NCBI GenBank assembly: GCA_017468365.1
Contig: JAFUIS010000018.1
Span: 1 to 64,000 of the forward strand
Source of the DNA: Oscillospiraceae bacterium
GTDB lineage: Bacteria; Bacillota; Clostridia; Oscillospirales; Ruminococcaceae
DNA length: 64,000 nt
Direction: 5' to 3'
The notes under the pieces were generated by a model. It ran no database searches. It was given only the letters and a program-made list of their open reading frames with translations, and was not told the DNA's origin. Below, piece after piece: positions 39,744 to 47,526 of the stretch. The first letter of the stretch is position 1. Each line of letters opens with the position of its first letter. The translations under genes were made by a program, and so were the position numbers.

Positions 39744-40934
39744 ATGCCTGAAAAGAAGAATCTTCTTCTTGGCATTTCCGGCGGTATCGCGGCATATAAA
39801 GCCTGCGAGATCGCTTCATATTTTACCAAAAAAGGCGTCAACGTAAACGTTGTAATGACGGAACATGCCGCCGAATTTGTTGCGCCGTTAACTTTTGAGG
39901 CGCTTACTAAAAACGAGGTCTATACATCGCTTTTTGACGGAAAAGGAAACGACCCGGTTGCACACGTCAACCTTGGAAGGACCGCAGACGCGGTTCTTAT
40001 TGCACCGGCAACGGCAAACGTTATTGCAAAGCTGGCAAACGGCATTGCGGACGATATGCTCACTTCGACGGTGCTCGCGGCTTCCTGCAAAAAGATAATT
40101 GCACCGGCAATGTTTACCGGTATGCTCGAAAACCCGGCGACACAGCGCAATCTTGCGCAGCTTAAAGAGGACGGTTGGGAAATTATCGAATCCGAAAGCG
40201 GAAGACTTGCCTGCGGAGCAGTGGGCAGCGGAAGACTTGCGGACGTTGCGGAACTTATTTCAGCGGCGGAAGAAGCGCTTTTTGCTGATGAGCAGCTTTT
40301 GGGAAAACGCGTGCTCATAACCGCGGGAGCAACCCGCGAAAGCCTTGATCCGGTGAGATTCATCACGAACCGCTCAAGCGGAAAAATGGGCTACGCCATC
40401 GCAAAAATGGCTAAAACAATGGGCGCCGAGGTCACTCTTATAAGCGGAAAGACCGAAATAAGACCGCCCCACGGAGTGAGCACCATTTTTGCGGAATCTG
40501 CGGAAGATATGTATAACGCGGTGACTGAGAGAGCAGCCTGCGCCGATATCATCATTATGGCGGCGGCGGTGGCGGACTATACTCCGGCGGAATATTCAGA
40601 GCAGAAGATCAAAAAAGCGGAGGGCGACAACGCCCTGGTGCTCAAACGCACAAAGGATATTCTTGCGAGCATCGGAAGAACGAAACCTTCCGGTCAGGTG
40701 GTGGTCGGTTTTTCCATGGAGACCGAAAACCTTCTTGAAAACAGCCGCAAAAAGCTTATTATGAAGAACGCGGATATGATCGTTGCAAACTCCATTGCAA
40801 GCGAAAACACCGGTTTCGGTGTTGATACCAACGCTGCCGTGCTCATTACAAGAACTGACGAGCACGAGACCGGACTTATGTCCAAAGAGGAACTGGCGAA
40901 AGTTGTTCTTGAAAAAGCGGCGGAGCTTTTATGA
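39744..40934 (+). CDS. coaBC: bifunctional phosphopantothenoylcysteine decarboxylase / phosphopantothenate-cysteine ligase
   Basis: A 396-residue enzyme for two steps of coenzyme A synthesis. The N-terminal flavoprotein (CoaC) part has GISGGIAAYKACEIASYF, APATANVIAKLANGIADDM and the active Cys in SGRLACGAVG. The C-terminal CoaB part starts LITAGATRESLDPVRFITN and has SSGKMGYAIAK. It begins one base after rpoZ and ends the operon. Five copies of the word TGAGCAC/GTGCTCA fall in this gene or just after it. Confidence 0.96.
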   Translation: MPEKKNLLLGISGGIAAYKACEIASYFTKKGVNVNVVMTEHAAEFVAPLTFEALTKNEVYTSLFDGKGNDPVAHVNLGRTADAVLIAPATANVIAKLANGIADDMLTSTVLAASCKKIIAPAMFTGMLENPATQRNLAQLKEDGWEIIESESGRLACGAVGSGRLADVAELISAAEEALFADEQLLGKRVLITAGATRESLDPVRFITNRSSGKMGYAIAKMAKTMGAEVTLISGKTEIRPPHGVSTIFAESAEDMYNAVTERAACADIIIMAAAVADYTPAEYSEQKIKKAEGDNALVLKRTKDILASIGRTKPSGQVVVGFSMETENLLENSRKKLIMKNADMIVANSIASENTGFGVDTNAAVLITRTDEHETGLMSKEELAKVVLEKAAELL

Positions 40935-40939
40935 CCCCA

Positions 40940-40963
40940 AAAGACGGCTTTTGCCGTCTTTTT
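40940..40963 (+). terminator. intrinsic terminator of the yicC-coaBC operon
   Basis: AAAAGACGG and CCGTCTTTT form the stem, followed by T residues. Confidence 0.85.
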
Positions 40964-41122
40964 TAGGTTGGAAAAAGGTTGGTTATCAGCCTTTGAGCAC
41001 CGATTTTTAAAGATTTTTACAGAATTTACAAAAAATTCAGGAAATTTTCGAATTTTCAACATTTAAAAAACATATAATTATTTTTGCAGAGAAAATTAAC
41101 AGAAAGAAGGTTATAAATTATT

Positions 41123-41782
41123 TTGGTAACTCTTGAAACAGTAAAAAATGACCCCGCGGTAAGGGTTTATATACAGAAAGCATCTGAGGCACTTAAGGCC
41201 CTTGGCTTTTCCGAGCACGGCTTTGCGCACGTAGGACTTGTTTCGGAAAAAGCGGGATACATAATGGAGACCCTCGGCTATTCCGAAAGGGAAGTGGAGC
41301 TTGTTAAAATTGCGGGATATCTTCATGACATCGGAAACGTTGTGAATCGCAGCGACCATTCCCAGAGCGGTGCTATTATGGCGTTCAGGCTTCTTGACAG
41401 AATGGGCATGGATCCCGCCGAGATTTCGGATATAGTTATGGCTATCGGAAACCACGACGAAGGCACCGGAAGACCCATAAGCCCCATGGCGGCGGCTCTT
41501 ATCATTGCGGATAAATCCGACGTTAGAAGAAACCGTGTTCAGAACGAAAGTATCGAAACTTTTGACGCTCATGACAAGGTCAACTATTCCGTTACCAAAG
41601 CGGAACTTAAAATCAACGAAAACAAGACCCTTATCAAACTTAAACTTTCTGTCGATACCCGTTACGGTTCGGTCATGGATTACTTCAGAATTTTCATGGA
41701 CCGAATGGTGCTTTGCAAGGCATCGGCGGAAAAGCTTGGTCTTGATTTTAAACTTATCATCAACGAACAGCAGCTTGTATAA
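41123..41782 (+). CDS. HD-domain phosphohydrolase
   Basis: A 219-residue protein with an HD metal site: FAHVGLVSEKAGY (His), GYLHDIGNVVNRSDH (the HD pair), GNHDEGTG, and IADKSDVRRNR (Asp). The C-terminal 60 residues form a small beta-rich domain. Members hydrolyse nucleotides or phosphodiesters; the substrate is unknown. The frame opens with TTG 41123, with AGAAGG about 15 bases upstream, so the start is uncertain. A -10-like TATAAT lies at 41073-41078. Confidence 0.85.
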   Translation: MVTLETVKNDPAVRVYIQKASEALKALGFSEHGFAHVGLVSEKAGYIMETLGYSEREVELVKIAGYLHDIGNVVNRSDHSQSGAIMAFRLLDRMGMDPAEISDIVMAIGNHDEGTGRPISPMAAALIIADKSDVRRNRVQNESIETFDAHDKVNYSVTKAELKINENKTLIKLKLSVDTRYGSVMDYFRIFMDRMVLCKASAEKLGLDFKLIINEQQLV

Positions 41783-41783
41783 T

Positions 41784-41818
41784 AAAAACTCCCTCGGGAT
41801 TTTCGGAGGGAGTTTTTT
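41784..41818 (+). terminator. intrinsic terminator of the HD gene
   Basis: ACTCCCTC pairs with GAGGGAGT, followed by TTTTTT. Confidence 0.85.
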
Positions 41819-41826
41819 ATTCGTAA

Positions 41827-41860
41827 AGAAAAGCCTCCTTTTATTGAAGGAGGCTTTTTT
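41827..41860 (-). terminator. intrinsic terminator of glgP
   Basis: AAAGCCTCCTT pairs with AAGGAGGCTTT, with T-rich sequence on the minus strand (and six T residues on the plus strand). Confidence 0.85.
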
Positions 41861-41861
41861 G

Positions 41862-44243
41862 TTACATATTCCAGATGTTGTCGCAGTATTCTTTTACGGT
41901 GCGGTCAACAAAGAAGGTGGGAGAACCGGCAACGTTCATTATCGCCATGCGGTTCCAGGTATCTTTGTCGCGGAAAAGCTGCTGGGACTTATTGTGGATG
42001 GACATATAGTCGGCATAGTCGGCAGCCGCCATATAGAAATCCTTGCCTTTGATAAGGTCTGCAAGGTCGGAAAAATCTTCGCCGGCAATTCCGTGGCGCA
42101 TACGGTCAAGAGCGGCTTTGAGTTCGTCGTTCTTTTCGATATATTCCATGGGGTCATAGCCTTTTGCGCGAAGGGCATCGACTTCATCGGAAGTCATTCC
42201 GAACCGGAGGAAGTTTTCGCTTCCGACTGCGTCGAGGATCTCGACGTTTGCGCCGTCAAGAGTTCCGAGGGTAACTGCGCCGGAAAGCATGAGTTTCATG
42301 TTGCCGGTACCGGAAGCTTCGGTTCCCGCAAGGGATATCTGTTCGGAGATATCAGCGGAGGGCATAAGAAGTTCGGAAGTGGTGACGCTGTAGTTTTCAA
42401 GGAAGGAGAGTTTGAGGATATCCTTTGCTCTGCTTTCGGAAAGTTCTTTGCCGATGCACCAGATAAGGCGGATTATGCGTTTTGCAACGTAATAACCGGG
42501 TGCCGCCTTTGCGCCGAAGATGAAAGTTCTGGGGTCGATATCGGCGTTGGGGTTCGCTTCGATCTCGTTGAGAAGAGAGATGATTCGAAGGGCGTTGAGG
42601 TGTTGGCGTTTATATTCGTGAAGGCGTTTTGCCTGGACGTCGAAGAGAGAGGAAGGATCGAGGGGATTTCCCATTACGTCGCGGTTTTCCGCAGCGAAGA
42701 GTTCTTTTCTGCGGAGTTTTACTTTTCCGAATTCCTCGAGAGCGGCGGAATCTTTCACGCAGTTTTTGAGAAGGGACATTTTTTCATAGTCCTTTTCAAA
42801 ATCTTCGGAAGAATATTTTTTGACGAAGCCGGTAAGTTCGGGGTTTGCGGCGCAGAGCCATCTTCTTGCGGCGATTCCGTTGGTGACGCTTGTGAAGCGG
42901 TCGGGGAATGCGCGGTAAAGATCGGCAAAAACGCTGTTTTCCATAACGGTGAGGTGGTGTTTGGAAACGCCGTTGGTGCTATGGGTCGCGAAAACGCAGA
43001 GGTTTGCCATTCTGATTTCGCCGTTTTCAACGATTGCCATACGTTTTATCTCATCGTCGGAGAAGCCTTTTTCGCGAAGTATATTGCGAAGGCGGCGGTC
43101 AAATTCGGCGATGATGACGTAAATTCTTGGGAGAAGGAAACGGAACATTCCGACGTCCCAGCGCTCGAGAGCTTCGGGAAGAACGGTATGGTTGGTATAG
43201 CTGAAAAGGTTGAAGCAGATGTCTGCTGCTTTTTCCCAGTCGTAGCCGCATTCATCGAGAAGGATTCTCATGAGTTCGGGGATAGCCATGGTGGGGTGGG
43301 TATCGTTGATATGGATAGCGGCTTTTTCTGCGAGGTTTTCGAGGGTGCCATAGGCGGCAAGATGACGGCGGACGATATCCGCGATAGAAGAGCAGACGAG
43401 GAAATACTGCTGTTTGAGGCGGAGATTTTTGCCGTCGGAATGGTTATCGTTGGGGTAGAGAACGGAGCTTATGGCTTTTGCCATGGAGCTTTTTCTCATT
43501 GCCTCGGCATAGAGTCCGCGGTTGAAAAGTTCCATATCGAAGCCGGAAGCTTCTGCCTGCCAAAGGCGAAGACGGGAAACATCGTCGCTGTCATAACCGG
43601 GAACGTAAATATCGAAGGGTACGGCGAGGACGCTGTCATAGTTTTTATGGAGTATCTGGTGATAGCCGTCATACCAGGATTCTTCGATTTCACCGCCGAA
43701 ACGGACTTCGACCGCGTGTTCGCGTTTTTCGGCGAGCCATGCTTTTCCGCCGGGAAGCCAATCGTCGGGTTTTTCGGTCTGCCAGCCTTCGGTGAGCTTT
43801 TGGCGGAAGATTCCGTATTCGTAGCAGATGGAATAGCCCATGGCGGGTTTTCCGATGGTGGCAAGACCGTCGAGGAAGCAGGCTGCAAGACGGCCGAGAC
43901 CGCCGTTTCCGAGACCGGCATCCGGTTCCTGGGCATAGACTTTTTCGGGATCTGCACCGAAAGAAGCAACGGCGGCTTCGAAATCTTCGGTCATTCCGAG
44001 GTTATGAAGGTTGTTTCTGAGGGAACGGCCCATGAGGAATTCCATGGACATATAGTAAACTCTTTTTTCGCCGCGGGAAGCGTGTCTTGCGGCGGAAGAT
44101 GCGCATTTTTCGGCAAGGAGACCTTTGAGGACTTCTGCGGCGGCATCATAGATATGGGAATAATCGGCACTTTCCGGGATTTCACCGTAAGCGGTGCGGA
44201 TGGATTCGGAGATTTTTGATTTCCAGAATTCAACACCTTGCAT
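41862..44243 (-). CDS. glgP: glycogen/starch/maltodextrin phosphorylase
   Basis: A 793-residue glycosyltransferase family 35 enzyme that releases glucose 1-phosphate from alpha-1,4-glucans. Visible are YYMSMEFLMGRSLRNNL, the substrate region GNGGLGRLAACFLDGLATI, NDTHPTMAIPELMR, and the pyridoxal phosphate lysine in EASGTGNMKLMLSGA (about residue 650). Length is typical of bacterial phosphorylases without a regulatory N-terminus. Transcribed alone from the promoter at 44287-44315, with GGAGG before the ATG. Confidence 0.97.
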   Translation of the reverse strand: MQGVEFWKSKISESIRTAYGEIPESADYSHIYDAAAEVLKGLLAEKCASSAARHASRGEKRVYYMSMEFLMGRSLRNNLHNLGMTEDFEAAVASFGADPEKVYAQEPDAGLGNGGLGRLAACFLDGLATIGKPAMGYSICYEYGIFRQKLTEGWQTEKPDDWLPGGKAWLAEKREHAVEVRFGGEIEESWYDGYHQILHKNYDSVLAVPFDIYVPGYDSDDVSRLRLWQAEASGFDMELFNRGLYAEAMRKSSMAKAISSVLYPNDNHSDGKNLRLKQQYFLVCSSIADIVRRHLAAYGTLENLAEKAAIHINDTHPTMAIPELMRILLDECGYDWEKAADICFNLFSYTNHTVLPEALERWDVGMFRFLLPRIYVIIAEFDRRLRNILREKGFSDDEIKRMAIVENGEIRMANLCVFATHSTNGVSKHHLTVMENSVFADLYRAFPDRFTSVTNGIAARRWLCAANPELTGFVKKYSSEDFEKDYEKMSLLKNCVKDSAALEEFGKVKLRRKELFAAENRDVMGNPLDPSSLFDVQAKRLHEYKRQHLNALRIISLLNEIEANPNADIDPRTFIFGAKAAPGYYVAKRIIRLIWCIGKELSESRAKDILKLSFLENYSVTTSELLMPSADISEQISLAGTEASGTGNMKLMLSGAVTLGTLDGANVEILDAVGSENFLRFGMTSDEVDALRAKGYDPMEYIEKNDELKAALDRMRHGIAGEDFSDLADLIKGKDFYMAAADYADYMSIHNKSQQLFRDKDTWNRMAIMNVAGSPTFFVDRTVKEYCDNIWNM

Positions 44244-44286
44244 CGTGGTTTTCCTCCTTGAATGGGGTACATTTTTAGACCATTAT

Positions 44287-44315
44287 ATTTTACACAAAAT
44301 GGGTGTGTTAGTCAA
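44287..44315 (-). promoter_or_regulatory. glgP promoter
   Basis: On the minus strand, TTGACT (44315-44310) and TAAAAT (44292-44287) are 17 bases apart. Confidence 0.8.
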
Positions 44316-44511
44316 TAATTATATAATATATCGGAAAAGGGTGGAATCGTTTCCAAACAGGCGTTTTTTACTGTTTTTGCATAAGGTTTTTTTGTTTTGT
44401 TTAGTTAGTTTTGACAGATTTTTGGAAAAGGAAACAAGGGGCAAAAACGGCATTGGGGTCGAAAATGCACAAAAAACGTTGGGTATTTTTGGTTGAGTTA
44501 AAGATTTGACA
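44316..44511. other. intergenic stretch between glgP promoter and repeat region
   Basis: About 195 bases of T/A-rich sequence on the plus strand. No gene, promoter or stable hairpin was recognised here apart from the repeat that begins at 44512. Confidence 0.5.
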
Positions 44512-44551
44512 AAAAAGCGGCGGTCAGACGACCGCCGCGGTTTTTGGTTAT
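44512..44551 (-). repeat. duplicated thrS terminator, distal copy
   Basis: The hairpin GCGGCGGTC/GACCGCCGC with flanking A run, T run and GGTTAT matches 44977-45017 except for one T in the T run. On the minus strand it ends in T residues, so it works as a terminator. Confidence 0.85.
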
Positions 44552-44656
44552 TGAGAAGACCTGCGGAGAATGCCATACATAGCAAAGCAGACTTTGCAAA
44601 AGCTGTCAAAGCACATGATTCGAGTTTGGCTTCAAAAGACGCAAGCAAAATTGCAG

Positions 44657-44735
44657 AAAAAAAGGCGGGGCAGGCTGGAAAATCAGCCACATCCTCACCG
44701 ATTGTTACTTTACCACAGAATCAACCCGGTGTCAA
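44657..44735 (-). ncRNA. candidate small RNA unit 2 with promoter
   Basis: On the minus strand, TTGACA (44735-44730) and TAAAGT (44712-44707) are 17 bases apart. A transcript from about 44700 would form nested hairpins (GGTGAGG with CCCCGCC, GGCTG with CAGCC) and run into seven T residues at 44663-44657. Predicted length is only about 45 nt. Confidence 0.4.
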
Positions 44736-44779
44736 TGGTCAACATTCCTTTGGCCGCGGTTTTGATGAAATGGCGGCGG
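44728..44779. repeat. 52-bp direct repeat, copy 1
   Basis: Identical to 44902-44953. The repeat contains the -35 box TTGACA and about 40 bases upstream of it (minus strand), so it behaves as a duplicated promoter-upstream element. Confidence 0.9.
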
Positions 44780-44797
44780 AAGCAAAAATTTATTTTG

Positions 44798-44909
44798 CAA
44801 ATAAAAATGAACTTAATGAAACGGTAGGTGTCACGAATAACCTTCGGAGCCTTGCCGGAAACATTAAGTTCATTGATGAGATGATATCACAAACAAAGCC
44901 GGGTGTCAA
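44798..44909 (-). ncRNA. candidate small RNA unit 1 with promoter
   Basis: On the minus strand, TTGACA (44909-44904) and TATCAT (44886-44881) are 17 bases apart. The predicted RNA starts near 44875, right at a 13-bp perfect stem (44862-44874 with 44806-44818). The stem closes a loop of about 43 bases, and T-rich sequence follows. About 78 nt. No known family was recognised. Confidence 0.5.
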
Positions 44910-44953
44910 TGGTCAACATTCCTTTGGCCGCGGTTTTGATGAAATGGCGGCGG
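44902..44953. repeat. 52-bp direct repeat, copy 2
   Basis: Identical to 44728-44779, 174 bases apart. It carries the -35 of small RNA unit 1. Confidence 0.9.
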
Positions 44954-44976
44954 CGGACATTAAGGACGGGAAAAAG

Positions 44977-45017
44977 AAAAAGCGGCGGTCAGACGACCGC
45001 CGCGGTTTTTTGGTTAT
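44977..45017 (-). terminator. thrS terminator, native copy
   Basis: A 9-bp GC-rich stem (GCGGCGGTC/GACCGCCGC) with T-rich tail on the minus strand, eight bases after the thrS stop codon. Its duplicate is at 44512-44551. Confidence 0.9.
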
Positions 45018-45024
45018 AGGGAAA

Positions 45025-46962
45025 TTATTTGCAGACTTTGTTGTCAACTTCTTCGTGGAGTTTTGCGATGAAGTCATCAAGAGCAACTGCGCCGAGGTCG
45101 CCTTCTTTTCTGGAACGGACGGCAACTTTGCCTTCTTCCATTTCTTTTGCGCCGACGACGAGCATGTAAGGAACTTTTTCAAGCTGTGCTTCGCGGATCT
45201 TGAAGCCGATTTTTTCGTAACGGGAATCGACTTCGGGGCGGAAACCGCAGCGGAGAAGTTTCTTTTTGATCTCTTCTGCGTATTCGTTCTGGTCCTCGGT
45301 GATGGGAAGAATTCTAACCTGTTCGGGAGAGAGCCAGGTGGGAAGTGCGCCGCCGTATTTTTCGATAAGGAGGGCGATGGTTCTTTCGTAGCAGCCGAGG
45401 GAAGTTCTGTGAATGATATAGGGATATACTGCCTGGTTGTTCTGGTCGATATAGGTCATTCCGAAACGCTGGGCAAGCATCATATCGATCTGGATAGTTA
45501 CGAGGGTATCTTCCTTGCCGTAAACGTTTTTGCCCTGAACGTCAAGTTTTGGGCCATAGAAAGCGGCTTCGCCTTTTTCTTCGGTATATTCAAGACCAAT
45601 ATCGTCAAGGATTTTTCTCATTGCGTTTTCGGCTTCTTCCCACATTTCGGGGGTACCTTCGTATTTTTCCCTGTCGTCCGGATCCCATTTGGAGAAGCGG
45701 AAGGAAAGATCTTCATAAAGACCAACGTCGGTCATAACCTCTTTCATAAGCTTGACACAGTTTTTGAATTCTTCTTCAAGCTGGTCCGGGCGGATGATAA
45801 GGTGACCCTCGGTAATGGTGAACTGGCGGACACGGATAAGTCCGTGCATTTCGCCGGAAGCTTCGTTACGGAAAAGGGTAGAGGTTTCGCCATAGCGGAA
45901 GGGAAGTTCACGATAGGAATGTTTGTCGTTAAGATATACCTGATACTGGAAGGGGCAGGTCATAGGACGAAGAGCGAAGACCTCTTTGTCTTTTTCTTCG
46001 TCGCCGAGCACGAACATATTTTCTTTATAGTGATCCCAGTGGCCGGAAACTTTATAGAGGTCGGATTTTGCCATGAGAGGAGTTCTGGTCATGACGTAAC
46101 CGTACTCGTATTCCTCTTTATCCTGGATGTAGCGGTTGAGGATCTGGAAGAGTTTTGCGCCTTTGGGCATAAGAAGCGGAAGACCCTGGCCGATATAATC
46201 GCTGTTGCAGAAATATTTGAGCTGGCGGCCGAGAATGTTATGGTCGCGGCGTTTTGCGTCTTCAATAGCTTCGAGATAAGCTTCAAGCTCGGCTTTTTTG
46301 GGGAAGGAAATTCCGTAGATACGGGAGAGCATTTTGTTCTTTTCGCTGCCTCTCCAATATGCACCGGTGGTGGAAGTGAGTTTGAAAGCTTTGATGGGAG
46401 AGATGTTCATAAGGTGAGGACCTGCGCAAAGTTCGCAGAAGTCGCCCTGTTTATAGAAAGAGAGTGCTTCGCCTTTGCCTGCGTGTTCATCGATGAGCTC
46501 GAGTTTATAGGGCTGGTCTTTCATGATCTCTTTTGCTTCTTCAGCGGACATGGTGCATTTGTTGAGTTCGAGACCGGTTTTGATGATCTTTGCCATTTCG
46601 TCTTCGATCTTTTTGAGGTCGTCAACGGTGAAGGGTTTTTCTACGTCGAAGTCATAATAGAATCCGTTGTCGATGGCGGGACCGATGGAGAATTTTGCAT
46701 CGGGGAAAAGATGAAGAACGGCCTGGGCCATGACGTGGGAAGTGGTATGCCAGAAAGCTTTTTTGCCGTAGGGATCGTCGAAAGTGAGGATCTCTACTTC
46801 GCAGTCTTTTTCGATAGGGGTACGAAGGTCGCAGCCTTCGCCGTCGATTTTTGCTGCGCATGCGACTCTTGCGAGACCTGCGCTGATGCTCTGGGCAATC
46901 TGATAGGGGGTGACGCCGTTTTCGTATTCATGAACGTCGCCACGAAGGGATACTTTAACCAT
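45025..46962 (-). CDS. thrS: threonyl-tRNA synthetase
   Basis: A 645-residue class II synthetase charging tRNA-Thr. Order: TGS domain (from MVKVSLRGDVHEYENG), editing domain with the HTTSHVMAQA motif, catalytic core with motif 2 (LFRNEASGEMHGLIRVRQFT), zinc ligands in RPMTCPFQ (Cys), ITEGHLI (His) and YIIHRTSLGCYER (His), then the anticodon-binding domain (LPTWLSPEQVRILPI). The ATG at 46962 follows GGAGG; the frame extends upstream into the T-box and is not translated there. Regulated by the T-box leader. Confidence 0.96.
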   Translation of the reverse strand: MVKVSLRGDVHEYENGVTPYQIAQSISAGLARVACAAKIDGEGCDLRTPIEKDCEVEILTFDDPYGKKAFWHTTSHVMAQAVLHLFPDAKFSIGPAIDNGFYYDFDVEKPFTVDDLKKIEDEMAKIIKTGLELNKCTMSAEEAKEIMKDQPYKLELIDEHAGKGEALSFYKQGDFCELCAGPHLMNISPIKAFKLTSTTGAYWRGSEKNKMLSRIYGISFPKKAELEAYLEAIEDAKRRDHNILGRQLKYFCNSDYIGQGLPLLMPKGAKLFQILNRYIQDKEEYEYGYVMTRTPLMAKSDLYKVSGHWDHYKENMFVLGDEEKDKEVFALRPMTCPFQYQVYLNDKHSYRELPFRYGETSTLFRNEASGEMHGLIRVRQFTITEGHLIIRPDQLEEEFKNCVKLMKEVMTDVGLYEDLSFRFSKWDPDDREKYEGTPEMWEEAENAMRKILDDIGLEYTEEKGEAAFYGPKLDVQGKNVYGKEDTLVTIQIDMMLAQRFGMTYIDQNNQAVYPYIIHRTSLGCYERTIALLIEKYGGALPTWLSPEQVRILPITEDQNEYAEEIKKKLLRCGFRPEVDSRYEKIGFKIREAQLEKVPYMLVVGAKEMEEGKVAVRSRKEGDLGAVALDDFIAKLHEEVDNKVCK

Positions 46963-46986
46963 AAATTTACCTCCTGTTTTTTTACG

Positions 46987-47232
46987 GGGCAATAAAAAAA
47001 GCTTCGCCCCAAAAATTAAGGGGCGAAGCATTAGCTCCACGGTTCCACCCTTGTTTACGGCAAATCTTTGCCGCACTCAAAGTTCCGCCTTAACGCGGCA
47101 GTGACGGTGTGTTCGCGCGAACGCTTGCACACGCTCCGGGGATGGTTGTTCACGATTTCCGACAGACTTCTTTCAGAATAATGAAGCCCTCTCTGGGAAG
47201 GAAAAGCGCTTCGGGTTCCCCATCAACGTTTT
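46987..47232 (-). promoter_or_regulatory. T-box riboswitch, threonine-specific
   Basis: The minus-strand leader holds a GAACAACC specifier segment (ACC codon at 47146-47144), the T-box core AAGGGTGGAACCGTGGAGC (47055-47037), and a terminator with stem GCTTCGCCCC/GGGGCGAAGC (47001-47029) and seven T residues. Uncharged tRNA-Thr would allow transcription of thrS. Confidence 0.92.
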
Positions 47233-47248
47233 TTAAAATATCAAGTAA

Positions 47249-47277
47249 ATATTAACACCACAAAGGACATTTGTCAA
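47249..47277 (-). promoter_or_regulatory. thrS promoter
   Basis: On the minus strand, TTGACA (47277-47272) and TAATAT (47254-47249) are 17 bases apart, just upstream of the T-box. Confidence 0.85.
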
Positions 47278-47412
47278 CGGCAGACGCACAAAAAGTTGAT
47301 AATTTACTTTACAGTATTATATTATAAATTATATAAATCTGGTAAAAGATGAATATTTTTCTTAAAAATGAATAAAAGTGAGCTTGAATAATGCATTTTG
47401 GGGTAATATTTC

Positions 47413-47441
47413 TTGACAGAGGTTATAAATAGGTTTATTAT
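47413..47441 (+). promoter_or_regulatory. rny promoter
   Basis: TTGACA (47413-47418) and TATTAT (47436-47441) are 17 bases apart. Confidence 0.8.
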
Positions 47442-47526
47442 TATACTAATATGTATAAGTCTGTGTATCTTTTTTTAACAGACCTCTGGCATTTAATATA
47501 TATAAGAAAGGAATATTCTTAGCACC

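Larger units (their letters stand above)
44552..44976 (-). mobile_element. insertion between two copies of the thrS terminator
   Basis: The 425 bases between the two terminator copies contain no recognisable protein gene. They hold a 52-bp direct repeat twice, two strong minus-strand promoters with 17-base spacing, and two terminator-like stems. Whether this arose by insertion or by local duplication cannot be decided from sequence alone. Confidence 0.5.

Noticed and set aside
41505..44219. 904-codon plus-strand frame opposite glgP
   Set aside because: It mirrors glgP codon by codon, has no ribosome binding site of its own and no recognisable domain; codon bias in this genome opens long antisense frames.
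44728..44953. Idea that the 52-bp repeats are a CRISPR array
   Set aside because: Only two copies, spacing of 122 bases, no cas genes, and the repeat contains promoter elements.
44506..46995. 829-codon plus-strand frame opposite thrS
   Set aside because: Mostly antisense to thrS; the first part only runs by chance through the repeat region between the two terminator copies.
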